Part shown: positions 34,891 through 46,680 of the stretch, in pieces
How positions within the stretch are numbered: the stretch's first letter is position 1
How the letters are laid out: every line of letters starts with the position of its first letter
Assembly: GCA_028752905.1 (NCBI GenBank)
Contig: JAQNBH010000013.1
Span: 42,982,071-43,046,070 of the forward strand
Reading direction: 5' to 3'
DNA length: 64,000 nt
From: Cladorhizidae sp. MBARI D1340-BT2
Taxonomy: Eukaryota; Porifera; Demospongiae; Poecilosclerida; Cladorhizidae
Notes under the pieces: generated by a model
What the model saw: the letters and a program-made list of their open reading frames with translations, nothing else
Told to the model about the DNA's origin: nothing
Database searches by the model: none
Program-made: the position numbers and the translations under genes

Positions 34891-36850
34891 AAAGATTCTA
34901 ACTCTTGCAGCAAATCAGGCTAGCTCATGCATGAGCATGCACATAGATCGAAGGATTCTGGCTCTTGCAGGCATATTCCTGCCAGACCTGGGTGAACACA
35001 GGACCGTGCAGAAATATTCCTGCACAGACCAAGTGACCACATGAATATTCCTGCACAGACCAGGTGACCACAAAATGACCACACTCAGCTAATACCATAG
35101 AGAGTGGTTTTGAAATAGACTGCAATATGCATGAAATGTCAGACAATTTTCTAATGATGAAAAATTAAAAAATCCAAACATTTATTGCTAAAATCCAAAC
35201 AGATAATTTATCGTCTAAACATTTGGTAAAGGGTCGAGCATGGGGCAAACCCCCCCCCCCCCCCCCCCCCCAAAAAAACAAACTCGGATGCCACTCATCT
35301 TTTTAATGTATTTATTTGCACTGCACTGGGGTGCGATGTCCCTGGACTCAGCATTTTGAAGATTATAAAGGTGTCACATGGCATGCGTAGTAGAAAATGA
35401 TGCTAGGGTGGACAAAATATTACGCTAAGTTTATGTCTAAATTTTCACTCCCCTAGAGACATTATGACAGGATTTCTTTGTCAACTATCCGTATACAACT
35501 ATCCGTATACATAGAGAAGCTGGCTAGAGATGCAGCGAGCTCAGTGTCCATCTCCAGATATTACTTTCTGCGGCACCATATGTCATTCAGCAGACCCTTT
35601 ACCAACACTCGTAGAGGTTGGTAAAGGGTCTTGCTAAGCAAAACTACATCATGCAGCTTAGACTAAACGATGGTGATGGTTCAGGTTGGGATGAGCGCGT
35701 AGTAATGCTTGCAACCAGTTCTCAGCTACTACACTATACGACGCAATTTTGGAGCCAGGACGCAGTTTTTGTTTCTTTTACTATCCAATCCACAAACATG
35801 TATTTTCAGGACTAGCCCCACCTCCAGCGATCCTTACCTGGATTTGAGACCTGTTCCAGATAAACTCGGCATCATTCCAGCCACCTATCCTAACGAGTTT
35901 GCTGATGCTGAATTTCTTCCTCTGCAAAGTGGGTGCATGGCAGCTGCATCCTCCACCACCTGTCTCACTCCACTAAAGTTCCTTATTGTATGGCATGGAA
36001 GAGGCTGTAGCAAGTGGCAGGCAAGCACACCTAGGCTCAGTCTGTGAGGTGTGCAATAGCTACATATTTATATATCTTTTTACTGTTTTTCTCTCTTATT
36101 CTTGTTGGCCAGCCTCTTCCCCAGCACAGGAGTCTAAGCATGTTTTTTCTTCTTCGTGTTTAACACGAGCAGCTGCCACCACATTTGCTGACTGTGCAAC
36201 ACAAGTGACCATGTGAGGTGGACCAGCCTCTCTCTTTCTGTGTGTGTGTGTGCATGAGAGTCAGGCCAGCAAGACTAGCTTGCTGTCTCCATTATTACAT
36301 CAACTGTCTAGCACTCACCATTGTTCTATATATATAGCCTTAGTTGCAGCCACACCCCCAGCCCCGCCCTCCCCATTCTCTTTTTCCTTCCTCTCTCTTC
36401 AGAGAAGCCTCAAGTATTTTCAGCTGATATTCACTGGCCACATGACCCCGGCAGCTCTGGTCACAGCCATCATCTGCATCCTCCTCCTCATCTCTGTCCA
36501 CTTCCTCAATATAGTTCTGCACAAGAGAGTCCAGAAGATTCCTCTGCACGTCCGGCCCAACTTATTGTGGTGGGTGGAGTTGCCTGTGAAGAGGTTGTGC
36601 ATGTTTAATGTGATGTCAGTACAAGGAGATGTCATGTGTCCCCATCAAGTGATTCTTGCTCAAGTCTAATTTGTGGTTGACACTTATTCCTCCTCCCTAT
36701 TGTATTTTTCAGCGTAGGTTATTTTGGCCTCTGCTATATATATGGTGTGGTGCAGGATTGGGCCGCACATTTGCTCGTCCTAGAACTATCACCATAAGGG
36801 CTCGAATTTTCATGTGCTCCTTAAGTTCACCTTACATTTATGTTGTTATT
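34891..36850. other. mostly non-coding interval with a poly(C) run and weak exon-like patches
   Basis: A 22-base C homopolymer is at 35250-35271. Two patches have exon-like features. 35813-35990 follows TATTTTCAG, and 36402-36608 follows CTCTCTTCAG and ends in RPAQLIVVGGVACEEVV before a stop. Neither can be assigned confidently. The Leu/Ile-rich frame at 36244-36669 overlaps the second patch in another frame. Confidence 0.3.
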
Positions 36851-37285
36851 AAATATTATTGTTGTTGTTGTTGTTGTTGGCTTTGTGAGCTAATAAAAAA
36901 TTATGAGGAAGCCCTCCAGCTTTTATTTTGAGTCATGGAGTGCTCCCAAGAAGTCTAGGTTGTGTCCTCCCCCTCCCTCCATTTTCTGTTTTTAAACTTC
37001 GTTTGAGTGAGTACAAATCAATGACTAGCTGGAGTGGGTGCCTGGTGATGATGGTCCAGTGTTTCTGCTGGTCCTGGTTGTCCATATGAGAGCCTTGAGT
37101 TGCCAGCTTTGCTGACCCCATCATTAGCCTGGTCCTGGTTGTCCATATCTTATGAGAGCCTTGAGTTGCCAGATTTGCTGAACCCATCATTAGCCTGGTC
37201 CTGGCTAACCATATCTTATGAGAGCCTTGAGTTGCCAGCTTTGCTGACCCCATCATTGGCCTGGTCCTTGCATATATTATGTATA
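36850..37285. repeat. composite repeat R1, copy B
   Basis: (GTT)n at 36855-36878, the TTTATTTTGAGTCATGG block at 36921, then three units of the 66-bp repeat (37070-37265). The pyrimidine tract and tail are missing; a (TG)n run (37304-37340) follows. Confidence 0.85.
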
Positions 37286-37303
37286 TAAACTTCTTGTGTT
37301 TGT

Positions 37304-37341
<38 letters not shown>

Positions 37342-37354
37342 ATGTGATTATTGA

Positions 37355-37560
37355 AGAGAGAGAGAGAGCTCCACCACTGTGGCACAGCACCTGTTAGGAG
37401 ACAAAAAAAAAGACTAGCCCTTGTGGCTACTAGAGTGTGTGTTTCCTAGCCACACCAATATCCTGATCTAGTGGTGGTGAGTATGGTGCATGTGTGTGGT
37501 GTGTGATATGTATGGCTGCATGGCAACCACTTTCCTCTCTCTACACAGCATCCGAGTGCT
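37355..37560 (+). repeat. relic of TRIM-gene 5' flank
   Basis: GAAGAGAGAGAGAGAGCTCCA through CTCTCTCTACACAGCATC corresponds, with many changes, to 7988-8232 upstream of TRIM gene A. No TRIM coding sequence follows, so this is an isolated partial duplicate. Confidence 0.7.
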
Positions 37561-37689
37561 TTTTGAGTTTAAATACATATGTAGGTAAAGGGTCAGCCTT
37601 CAGACTTCTTGTGAGGGTGTGGTTTCCTAATATTGTGATGATTGTATGTGCCTATGGATTGAACTCAAGAACCAACCAACACTGTTGTG

Positions 37690-38100
37690 CTCTCCTATGG
37701 GGGCGTGGTTTAGGGTGGGGCACTCACCTGCACAGGCTAAGACCTTGTATTGTGATGATGCTGGGACTCAGGACTGACCAACCAACACTGTTGTGCTCTC
37801 CTATGGGGGTGTGGTTTAGGGTGGGGCACTCACCTGCACAGGCTAAGGCCTTGTATTGTGATGATACTGGGCCTCAGGAGACAGAGCACACACCATTGCT
37901 GGCCTTCTCTCAGGAGTGTGAATGCTTTTATCAACCAACCTTTAGTCTGGCAGCACTCTTGTTGTTGTTGTTGTTGTTGTTTGTGTGAGGTCATCAGGAA
38001 AGCAAGATGCATCCAACCTCTCATTTTCACACCTCAGGAGTTCTTGCCTATGGTGTGATGAACTTGTGCAGCTCATTCTTCAATAGTTCCCACAAAGCCA
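37690..38100. repeat. 106-bp repeat (2 units) and repeat R3
   Basis: Two 106-bp units (about 37703-37870), then R3 with (TTG)n at 37960-37983. Same order as 28295-28990. Confidence 0.85.
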
Positions 38101-38149
38101 CACCCAGATAATCATATTCATCTCCTCCTGTTTTCTGTTTTCATTATCA

Positions 38150-38188
38150 TCATCTTTTTTGGAGACACAAATACAGTCCTGTGTGTGT

Positions 38189-38225
<37 letters not shown>

Positions 38226-38462
38226 TGTGTGTGTGATAGAGATGTAGAGAATGTGTGGGCACCACTGGTGCACCAACACAACACTATATATATTACATAC
38301 CACATTCCAAGGCAACCCGATATGTTTGAGGAGACTTCAACATCAGCACCCTGTTCCCATAAATCATGATGACGTCATCTCTACACTAGCAAGACTAAAG
38401 CAACACTGAGCAGTGGACCAGCTGACATGAATCAAGGGCTGCATACTTCATGTATGAGCTTC

Positions 38463-38507
<45 letters not shown>
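38150..38507. repeat. repeat R2, copy B, with TG microsatellites
   Basis: Nearly identical to 5340-5610, with (TG)n at 38180-38232 and 38463-38507. Confidence 0.85.
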
Positions 38508-38508
<1 letters not shown>

Positions 38509-39215
38509 CTAGGATGACATCTAGTGTATAGTAAGGCCATGGCTTGTGTTAGTGACAGGGTAATGGCTAGGATGAGGTCTGGTGCATGGTGAGGTCATGG
38601 CTTGTATTAGTGACAGGGTAATGGCTAGGATGAGGTCTGGTGCATGGTGAGGCCATGGCTTGTGTTAGTGACAGGGTAATGGCTAGGATGAGGACTGGTG
38701 CATGGTGAGGTCATGGCTTGTGTTAGTGACAGGGTAATGGCTAGGATGAGGTCTGGTGCATGGTGAGGTCATGGCTTGTGTTAGTAACAGGGTAATGGCT
38801 AGGATGAGGTCTGGTGCATGGTGAGGCCATGGCTTGTGTTAGTGACAGGGTAATGGCTAGGATGAGGTCTGGTGCATGGTGAGGCCATGGCTTGTGTTAG
38901 TGACAGGGTAATGGCTAGGATGAGGTCTGGTGCATGGTGAGGCCATGGCTTGTGTTAGTGACAGGGTAATGGCTAGGATGAGGTCTGGTGCATGGTGAGG
39001 CCATGGCTTGTGTTAGTGACAGGGTAATGGCTAGGATGAGGTCTGGTGCATGGTGAGGTCATGGCTTGTGTTAGTGACAGGGTAATGGCTAGGATGAGGT
39101 CTGGTGCATGGTGAGGTCATGGCTTGTGTTAGTGACAGGGTAATGGCTAGGATGAGGTCTGGTGCATTGTGAGGCCATGGCTTGTGTTAGTGACAGGGTA
39201 ATGGCTAGGATGAAG
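38508..39215. repeat. 58-bp minisatellite, about 12 units
   Basis: The unit contains GGCTAGGATGAGGTCTGGTG, then CATGGTGAGGCCATGGCTTG and TGTTAGTGACAGGGTAAT. It occupies the place held by the 31-bp array in duplicon copy A. Confidence 0.95.
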
Positions 39216-39321
39216 TGTGTCTTCATCTGATGTAAAGTTGAAATACAAGAGCTGCAATCAGTTGCTGAACTGTCAAATAGAGCACACCAATGTGACCCCT
39301 GGTCACTGCCGCTTGTAGCTG

Positions 39322-40860
39322 ACTGCAGTCCAGAAGTGGCATCTGTTGAACCACCTCACCATCCTGTCTTCCTGACTCTCTCTGGCTTGATTTCTCATTT
39401 ACCTTCTTCCACAGCTTCTGGCCTTGATTTGACCTCCTCTAGAATGCTCAAATCCACATGCCTATCCATAGTTGCTCCACTTACATATATCTTTAACTTA
39501 TCCTTGTCTCAAGGACGTCTTCCAGTTCATTGGAAAAACTCCTTCATTGTTCCCAGCCTAAATGTTCATTGTCAATCCCTCTGACTACCGGCCCATTTCA
39601 TTACTCCCTCCAATTTGTAAGCTGCTTGAAAAGCACATTCACTCTCTCCTTGACAAATTCTGTATTGAACTCTTCTTCTCAATTTGTTTTTCTTCCCCAC
39701 TGGTCCACTTCATCAGCCCTTCTCTCGGCCAATCATTCCTTTCACTCTCTTCTTCAAACTGATAGGCACTTGTTTTCTAGATCTCAAAAAGGCCTTTGAT
39801 TCTGTTCCTCACAAACCATTAATTGATCTTCTTTCCTTCCTGCACTTCCTTCGTTACCTCACTAACTGGCTTCATTCCTACCTTTCAGCACGTCTGCAAC
39901 AAGTGATGGTCACAGGCACCACCTCCTCACCTGTGCCTGTATCTTCTGGTGTCCCTCAGGGATCTATAATAGGTCCTCTCTTCTTTATCATTTATGTCAA
40001 TGGTGTGTGTAACGTGCCCTTGTCTGGCTCCTTTAAGCTTATTCTCTACGCCGATGAAATCCTTCTTTTTCGCCCCATCAATTCTCATTCTAAGATCTAA
40101 ACTGTATCTCTGCCTGGCTTGCTCCCCAATCTCTCACACTTAATCTAATGAAGTCTAAATGCATGCTTATTTTTATAAACAATCTCTTCTTAATAAGGCC
40201 CTACCACCTCTGTGCACCACTGGTTCTCCACTTCAGTTGGTGACTGAGTTCAAGTACCCGGGAATCCTCTTTTCTTCATCTCTATCCTGGACCTATCACA
40301 TTTTTTACATCTCTTCCAAGACCAGTAAATGACTTGGTCTTCTCTACCGTCATTTCTACTGCTAGTCAAACACTTCTACTCATCTTTGCCTCTACACTTC
40401 TCTTATCCGTCATCTGGAGTACTGTTCTTTCCTCAGGGACTCTCAATTGTCTTATCTTTCATCTCATCTTGAGACCTGTAAATTGTGTATTAAACAATGG
40501 TCCTACTCACTAAGCTTTATCCTCCATTTCTATCCTCTCGCTGCCATAATGCCAAACTTAACTTCTTCTTCAAACTTCTTCACAATAACAGATTTTCCTT
40601 CTAGCCTCCCACCAAGCCAACCTCCTCCCTGCCACAACCTTCCATCCTTCCCCCCCAGACCAGTCATCATCTGCTAATCCCATGCAGAACTCAGTCTGCT
40701 TACCTCTCATTTCTCCTGCTACTGCTAGGCTCTGGGACTCTCTCCCAATTACATTAAATCACTTGGGCAATTTAAGCACTATATTCAACACCTCTCATTG
40801 GCACTTTGACTTTTAACTACTTGACTATAATCAACTTAATACTCCAGGTATTTGTTGACT
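39322..40860 (+). pseudogene. degenerate LINE reverse transcriptase, copy B
   Basis: Near-identical to 6243-7790 over its length, starting at CCAGAAGTGGCATCTGTTG. Here the catalytic box reads LYADEILLF (one residue closer to YADD than copy A), but deletions near 40090 and elsewhere shift the frame. Shared breaks show that it was already dead when the region duplicated. Confidence 0.87.
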
Positions 40861-41566
40861 TATTTCTACTCTTCATATGAGCCTCTTGGCTGCACCAGGT
40901 ACTTCCCACTCAGTTCCTTGATGGTTGTAATCCTAGTGTCCATCATGTGTGGCTGGCAGAGCAGCCCTGGATAGCATAGGGCCAGCAGGTGGATGGTGTT
41001 CTGTATTGCTTGAGCTATTTTCTGTGAGGACAACTCGAGGGGCAAGTTATATAATAATGAAGAGAGAGAGAGAGCTCTACCCCCATATATCTCACCACCT
41101 GTTTGGAGACAAAAAGGCTCTCCCTTGTGGCTACTAGCCCACATACACACACCAGTGTGTTTCCTAGGCTACACCTGAATCAAGTCTGGTGGAGGGCATG
41201 GGACATGTAGTGTGCAGTAGGCCTGGGAGAGTTCTCCTTATCTGCTTGGACAATACATATGTATGGCTGCATGACTACCACTCTCCTCTCTCTACAGCAT
41301 CAAAGAAAGTTGAGACTATAATATAATTACACATTTTATGTGTAGTACTGCCTTACTACCAACATGTGACACAATCCCAGTCTTGTCTCTGCACATGTGC
41401 AATACCAGATGACACGCCCTCTTTTGTGGGTGCAGCATTACATCACCACTCATGAATATAATTAAGGCCACACCCGATTTGCACTGTTTCCTGTAGCTCT
41501 TGTGTCTGCTGAAGTTCTGTATCTAAAGTGTTTCTCAACTACTAGTTCTCTCTAAACATTGCAACC
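40861..41566 (+). promoter_or_regulatory. conserved 5' flank of TRIM gene B
   Basis: TATAATTAAG at 41457-41466, again 110 bp before the ATG, with the same possible splice acceptor CTCTCTCTACAG near 41297 and the same ACCATGG start context. Confidence 0.5.
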
Positions 41567-43765
41567 ATGGCTAGAGACATGGAGGAGGCTGAGAAGTATT
41601 TGATGGAGTTAGAGAAGGAGATCACATGTTCCATCTGCCAGGAGCACTACACTCTGCCCAAGGCCCTCCCTTGCCTCCATTGCTACTGCAAGCACTGCAT
41701 CCTCCAGCTAGCCCTCAGGACAGGCAAAGACCAGCCTTTCCCTTGCCCAGAGTGTCGCCATGAAACCACCCTGCCTGAGGGCAATGAAGACATCCTCAAA
41801 ACGGCTTTCCATATCAACCGCCTCAAAGAACTGTATGCCAAGCAGAAGAGAGCTCTTAGCAAGGAGGAGGTGAAGTGTGAGATATGCACCACCTCTTCAG
41901 TCAAAGCTGAATCATTTTGCCGACAATGTGACAAGTTCATGTGTGAGAAATGTGTGGAGGCACATCTGAGGATGAAAGTTGTCTTTGATGGCCATGAAGT
42001 TCTCTCTTTGGATGAGGTGAAGAAGGAGAGAGCTAAAGACATCCTCCCCAAAGATTGTCCTGCTAAGAAGTGCCAACTTCACACAGAGTTGCTCAAGCTG
42101 TTCTGCTTCGACTGTGATGTATTAATTTGTCGTGACTGCACACTAAAGGACCACAGGGACCACCTCTTTGACTTCACCAACTTAGCAGCTGAGAAGAAGA
42201 GAATAGAGCTGATGGAGAGCTTGAGGCCTCTGAGAAATGTGGCGGCCAATCTCTCTTGTGCTATTGAAGAGATACAGACCACGGAATCTGAGCTAGCAGC
42301 CCAGGGAGAGTCTGTAGCCAACACCATCGGGAAGTCCTTCGAGGAGCTGCACGCTATCATTGAAAGGCACAAGGAGAAGTTGTTAGAGGAGACCAAAAAG
42401 ATAGTCTGTCAGAAAATGGAGAAGCTTAAAGGACAAAAGGAGGACATTTCCATTTCCCTTGCAGAGATGCAGAGCATTGTGGACTACACCGAGCAGTGTG
42501 TGAAGCATTGTTCCAATGATGAAGTTATGTGCGCACATGCTGAGTTGGAGAGTAGGATCCAGGAAAAAATAATTGAAGACAGCGCCAAGCCGGGGCAGAA
42601 GCTTACGCCAATGGAGGAGGTTGATGTAGCGGTGGAGGTGAGCTGTGCTGAGGCCCTGGAGCAGCTCCTCCAGACCCAGGCTAAGATAACTGGACATCCC
42701 ATCACTCTAGTCATCAACACTGTGTCCAGCAAGGCTGAGGCTGGGAAGTTATCAGAAGTGGTCTTGTGCACCACTCAACTCTGTGGCAACAAGCCAGCCA
42801 AACGTTCTGTTCAAATAGACTGCCATATGAAGTGTCTGCACAGTGGAGCTCACATCAAATCCAGCACCGAAGAAATTGGAGCCGACAAATATAGCATCCA
42901 GTTCACACCCACTCGCCGTGGACGACATGAACTTACGATCTTATTGGACGGGCATCAAGTAGCAGGCAGTCCCTTCCCTGTGCTTGTCCCTATCCTGCCC
43001 ACTCAACTAGACGAGCCTGTCAAGGTGTGGGTTGGTGTAACGTGGCCTATAGGTATCACTGTCAACTCCATGGGCGAGATTATAGTCGCTGAACATGGAG
43101 GAGATGTCGTTGTGTTGGATAGAGAGGGGAAAAGATTGAGAAGCATCAATCACTCGGAACATAAATTTAAACATTTACGAGGTATTGCTGTAGACAGTGA
43201 AGACAACATCTATTTCACTGATGAAGGCAATAATCGAATCTTCAAGTCGAACAAGAACTGCAGCAAGGTTGAAGTGCACAGAGTCCAGCAAGTGAAAGGT
43301 CCAGGACATCTCGATGTTGCAGTAGTTGGAGATGAAGTGATGGTTACTGAATGTGGCAATGGAGGTAGGATCATGGTGTACGACAGAGAACTGAAATATG
43401 TGAGACAGATTGTTGGTGCAGATAAAAAGACTTTGTGGGGCCTATCTTCTGACAGTCATCAAAACATGTACGTCAGTAGTCCTGAGAGGTCTAGTATTCA
43501 AGTCTTCAGTAATGATGGTGCATTCCTACACTCCTTTGGCTGTGATGAGGATGGTGTGATGAGATTGTATATTCCACATGGTGTGTGTGTAGCTGGTCAG
43601 TATATGTATGTGGCAGATGATGTTTTAGATAAGATAGTAGTGTTTACCACTGAGGGAGACTATGTCACCTCATTTGGTGATGGAGGCTATTGGGATGTGT
43701 GTGTAGATCAAGAAGGGTTTGTGTTTGCTAGTGACTTGGACTCTAATAAGATTGATATATTTTAG
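41567..43765 (+). CDS. TRIM-NHL protein B
   Basis: A 732-residue paralogue of the protein at 8491-10707 with the same RING, two B-boxes, coiled coil, filamin and NHL order and full zinc-ligand sets (ICRDC in B-box 2). The RING and coiled coil are almost identical to A. Differences concentrate in NHL loops, for example WVGVTWPIGITV against WGGIRKPCGVTV, SPERSSIQ against SRWSSSIQ, and ADDVLDKI against ADYDVCKI. It ends at a TAG after NKIDIF. It is a single exon with no sign of decay, so probably functional. The role inferred from the family is an E3 ubiquitin ligase with substrate or RNA recognition by the NHL propeller. Confidence 0.92.
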   Translation: MARDMEEAEKYLMELEKEITCSICQEHYTLPKALPCLHCYCKHCILQLALRTGKDQPFPCPECRHETTLPEGNEDILKTAFHINRLKELYAKQKRALSKEEVKCEICTTSSVKAESFCRQCDKFMCEKCVEAHLRMKVVFDGHEVLSLDEVKKERAKDILPKDCPAKKCQLHTELLKLFCFDCDVLICRDCTLKDHRDHLFDFTNLAAEKKRIELMESLRPLRNVAANLSCAIEEIQTTESELAAQGESVANTIGKSFEELHAIIERHKEKLLEETKKIVCQKMEKLKGQKEDISISLAEMQSIVDYTEQCVKHCSNDEVMCAHAELESRIQEKIIEDSAKPGQKLTPMEEVDVAVEVSCAEALEQLLQTQAKITGHPITLVINTVSSKAEAGKLSEVVLCTTQLCGNKPAKRSVQIDCHMKCLHSGAHIKSSTEEIGADKYSIQFTPTRRGRHELTILLDGHQVAGSPFPVLVPILPTQLDEPVKVWVGVTWPIGITVNSMGEIIVAEHGGDVVVLDREGKRLRSINHSEHKFKHLRGIAVDSEDNIYFTDEGNNRIFKSNKNCSKVEVHRVQQVKGPGHLDVAVVGDEVMVTECGNGGRIMVYDRELKYVRQIVGADKKTLWGLSSDSHQNMYVSSPERSSIQVFSNDGAFLHSFGCDEDGVMRLYIPHGVCVAGQYMYVADDVLDKIVVFTTEGDYVTSFGDGGYWDVCVDQEGFVFASDLDSNKIDIF

Positions 43766-44765
43766 TTTTCTATTGGCAATTAGTTGATGAATTATAATGC
43801 ATGATTCAATGAAGCTTTTATTGTCCTCCACCTCCACTCACAACAGATAATGGAACTTGTAAGAGTTGAAGACTTCCTTTGTCCAAAAGGAAACTTCCAA
43901 TTAAAATAATGATTATGGGTGTAGCCTAGCAGCCTGTAATACCTGCCCTCATCTTCGCTAGGTGGAGGCCTCTTGGATATAAATGCTCCCAGCAACCAAT
44001 TAGCACCCACTAGTATTTATTATCACTTGACAGTACATATAATATATAGAAACACGAGTGATGACCATGATTAGGGAGGAAGAGTACTGATGGTCTACAA
44101 GTCAAAATCAAGTAGTTGATGGCAGAACTTGGTATAGTTACAGCTACTAGTTGGCAAAATTGACAGCTACTAATTAGCTGCTAGAGACTTGATCCTCACC
44201 TCTCCTTAAATATGCCTGACCTGGCAGATTCTCGGCAAGAATCTTTACCAATTGTTAACTCATTGCAATAGGGCACTTGCACATCCGTGCAAAGTAATAC
44301 ACATTCCTAGTCCAATAATCACAGGAGTGTTAGGAGAGCTAATTAAGTATTTGTGCATAACTTTAATGACCTTGTTGGATATTAGATTTCCAATGGTGCT
44401 GTCTCCAGACACTATCTCAGTTGGTAAAGGGTAGACTTTGACTAATCACTCCTTGTTTGCACTCTGACTCTTGCCTTTTCCATCGCCAATTGACCCTGGC
44501 TACTATAGGATTGGTATGCAGCAGGGTGGTACCGCCCCTCCTGGGTGTTGGCAGAGGTCGGGTTCATTACAGTGTGCATTGGTTGTGGGTTAGTATATGA
44601 TTGGAGGGAGGATTGTTTAGAGTGAGGGCATTGTGGTCTTGAGTGTAATTTAGGTTGTCTATAGAGGCATGCAGATAAGGCTGAAGTTTTAACCTTGACT
44701 TGGTTAGTCAGGCCTAGTTGAGGTTCTCTCCTTGTCCTGGCTAGTTGAGGTTCTCTCCTTGTCGG
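43766..44765 (+). other. conserved 3' flank of TRIM gene B and 2-unit 27-bp array
   Basis: Homologous to 10708-11720 with small deletions; keeps the TTCCTT/AAGGAA hairpin near 43873. The 27-bp minisatellite is represented by only about two units (44710-44765) before an LTR. No gene seen. Confidence 0.7.
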
Positions 44766-44768
44766 ACT

Positions 44769-44893
44769 TGTGTATCTATGGGGTCAGACTAAAACCCCTA
44801 TACATCAAACAACGCATTCCATATAATAATAGACTCTCTTTAGTCTTACGCAATTAGTCATCAACACATGTGGGTGGCAATGGTATTGCCACA
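44769..44893 (-). repeat. 3' LTR of minus-strand Ty3-type element
   Basis: A 125-bp segment with TGTG/CACA ends, next to a purine tract on the minus strand (complement of CCTCCCTTTCCCCC, 44894-44907) and just after the end of the integrase coding sequence. Part of the same LTR is recognisable at 61020-61360. The 5' LTR was not found. Confidence 0.65.
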
Positions 44894-45689
44894 CCTCCCT
44901 TTCCCCCAAGACTGCAAAGTCTGTCAGGGGGTGGATGGTGGTCCCAGTTCTTGATGTAGTTATTATTTGGTGAGGATGTGTTGGGCTGACTTCTTCCCTG
45001 TTGCTCGAGTCTGTGGGTTTCTCCGGTCTCATTTATGTCTCGGCAATTCCTTCTCACTAGACCCCTGGAGGTGTTGACGAGGTAGATATGCCCTAGGGGT
45101 GTCTGCATATGAGATCCTTGTCTTCTTGTCCGGCCATCTGTGCTAGTCCATACTTGGGAATCTCTAGTAGCTGTGGTAGTCCTTGACCTCGGTGTCGGCC
45201 ATCAAAGTCTCTCTTATGTTTAATCTTGAACTGATTGTCCAGGAATGTCAACTGTTGGAGATAGTCCATTTTGGGACAATTGCTCTGGCAGTTGAGGGAT
45301 ATTTGCTCTCAGTTTCCTTCCCATTGAGAGTTGTGCAGGTGAGAGGTCACACCAAGGGAAGGGTGTTGAACTATACATAAGTAGGCCATGTATGGATCTG
45401 CTGATCCTCTCAATAGCTTTTTCACTGTCTCCTCTCCCCTCTTTTCCATTACTCTGGGGGGAATGGGAGCTGCAGTGACGTGGCAGAAATCATAAGACTT
45501 TGCAATCTCTGCAAATTCATTGCACGAGTATTGGGTGAGATTGTTGCTGATACCATTTCTGGAATCCCATGACTTGAGAATACTGTCTTGAATGATTGGA
45601 TAATTCTGGATGACATCGTATTTGATAGTTTGATGACCTCTAGATATCTTGAGCAATAGTCAACTATAAGGATGTACTTTTTACCTCTG

Positions 45690-45985
45690 AGGGCACACAC
45701 ATCTGACGCCACCCTCTGCCAGGGATAGTCAGGTAGTCTGAATGTGAGAGTAGACAGGTCTGATGCCACCCTCTGCCAGGGATAGTCAGGTAGCCTGAAT
45801 GTGAGAGCACACAGGTCTGATGCCACCCTCTGCCAGGGATAGTCAGGTAGTCTGAATATGAGAGTACACAAGTCTGATGCTACCCTCTGCCAGGCATAGG
45901 CAGGTAGTCTGAATGTGAGAGCACACAGGTCTGATGCCACCCTCTGCCAGGGATAGGCAGGTAGCCTGAATGTGATGAGTGGTCC
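45690..45985. repeat. 57-bp minisatellite inside integrase sequence, 5 units
   Basis: Units start at 45702, 45759, 45816, 45873 and 45930. Read on the minus strand each unit is 19 codons, LPDYPWQRVASDLCALTFR, and the last one flows in frame into the integrase core. The reading frame survives because 57 is divisible by 3. Confidence 0.92.
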
Positions 45986-46484
45986 ACTTCTGGGAGTGAA
46001 TTCCTCTGCACATGCTCACATACCTTCACCAGGTGTTTATGTCTTGAGAAGTCCCAGCCTCCACACTGATGACCTTGCTCGTTGATGCTGCATGCCATGG
46101 TGACTGACCTGCAGCTTCTGGAGTCTTTGCTTGTGCAGATTTCTTGGAGCCACTAGCCTGCATCTATGGAGTTAGAGACCTTGCCCAATAGCAAGTTCTC
46201 CGCAGTCTTGTAAGCAGGGTTTGACTGCCTGCTTGACTTTCCTTTTGTGTGGCCAGCCATTGCAGCAGTAGTTCATGACAACTGAACAAGTAGGTTCTGC
46301 TGCTTGTTCACTCATGTCAGAATCTGTTGGTGCTCTTGACAAGATGTCTGCTGTGTAGAGTAGTTTGCCTGGTACAGGCTAGACAAACCTTGCAAGGTGC
46401 AAACAGAACCTTAGTACTCTTGGTGGTACCCTATCCAGGTATTTTGTTCCTAGCAGAGGTTTAATAGTATATATAATATGCCTA

Positions 46485-46680
46485 ACATCCATTACTAGTA
46501 TACTGTACTATGCCTAACAAGGTTTATGGTCTGTTTCAAGCCTTACTAGTATACTAACATCCATTACTAGTATACTGTACTATGCCTAACAAGTTTATGG
46601 TCTGTTTCAAGCCTTACTAGTATACTATCATCCATTACTAGTATACTATGCCTAACAAGGTTTATGGTCAGTTTCAAGCT
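46485..46680. repeat. 67-bp minisatellite inside RNase H sequence, 3 units
   Basis: Same unit as 12613-12825 and 15559-16090. The minus strand reads LETDHKP at its start, then non-coding sequence, then RNase H resumes with KPLLGTKYL. Two units carry a 5-bp insertion. Confidence 0.92.

Noticed and set aside
36244..36669. 141-codon protein with a hydrophobic segment
   Set aside because: Starts in a TG-rich low-complexity stretch, crosses a probable splice-acceptor signal and overlaps a better frame; no family recognised.
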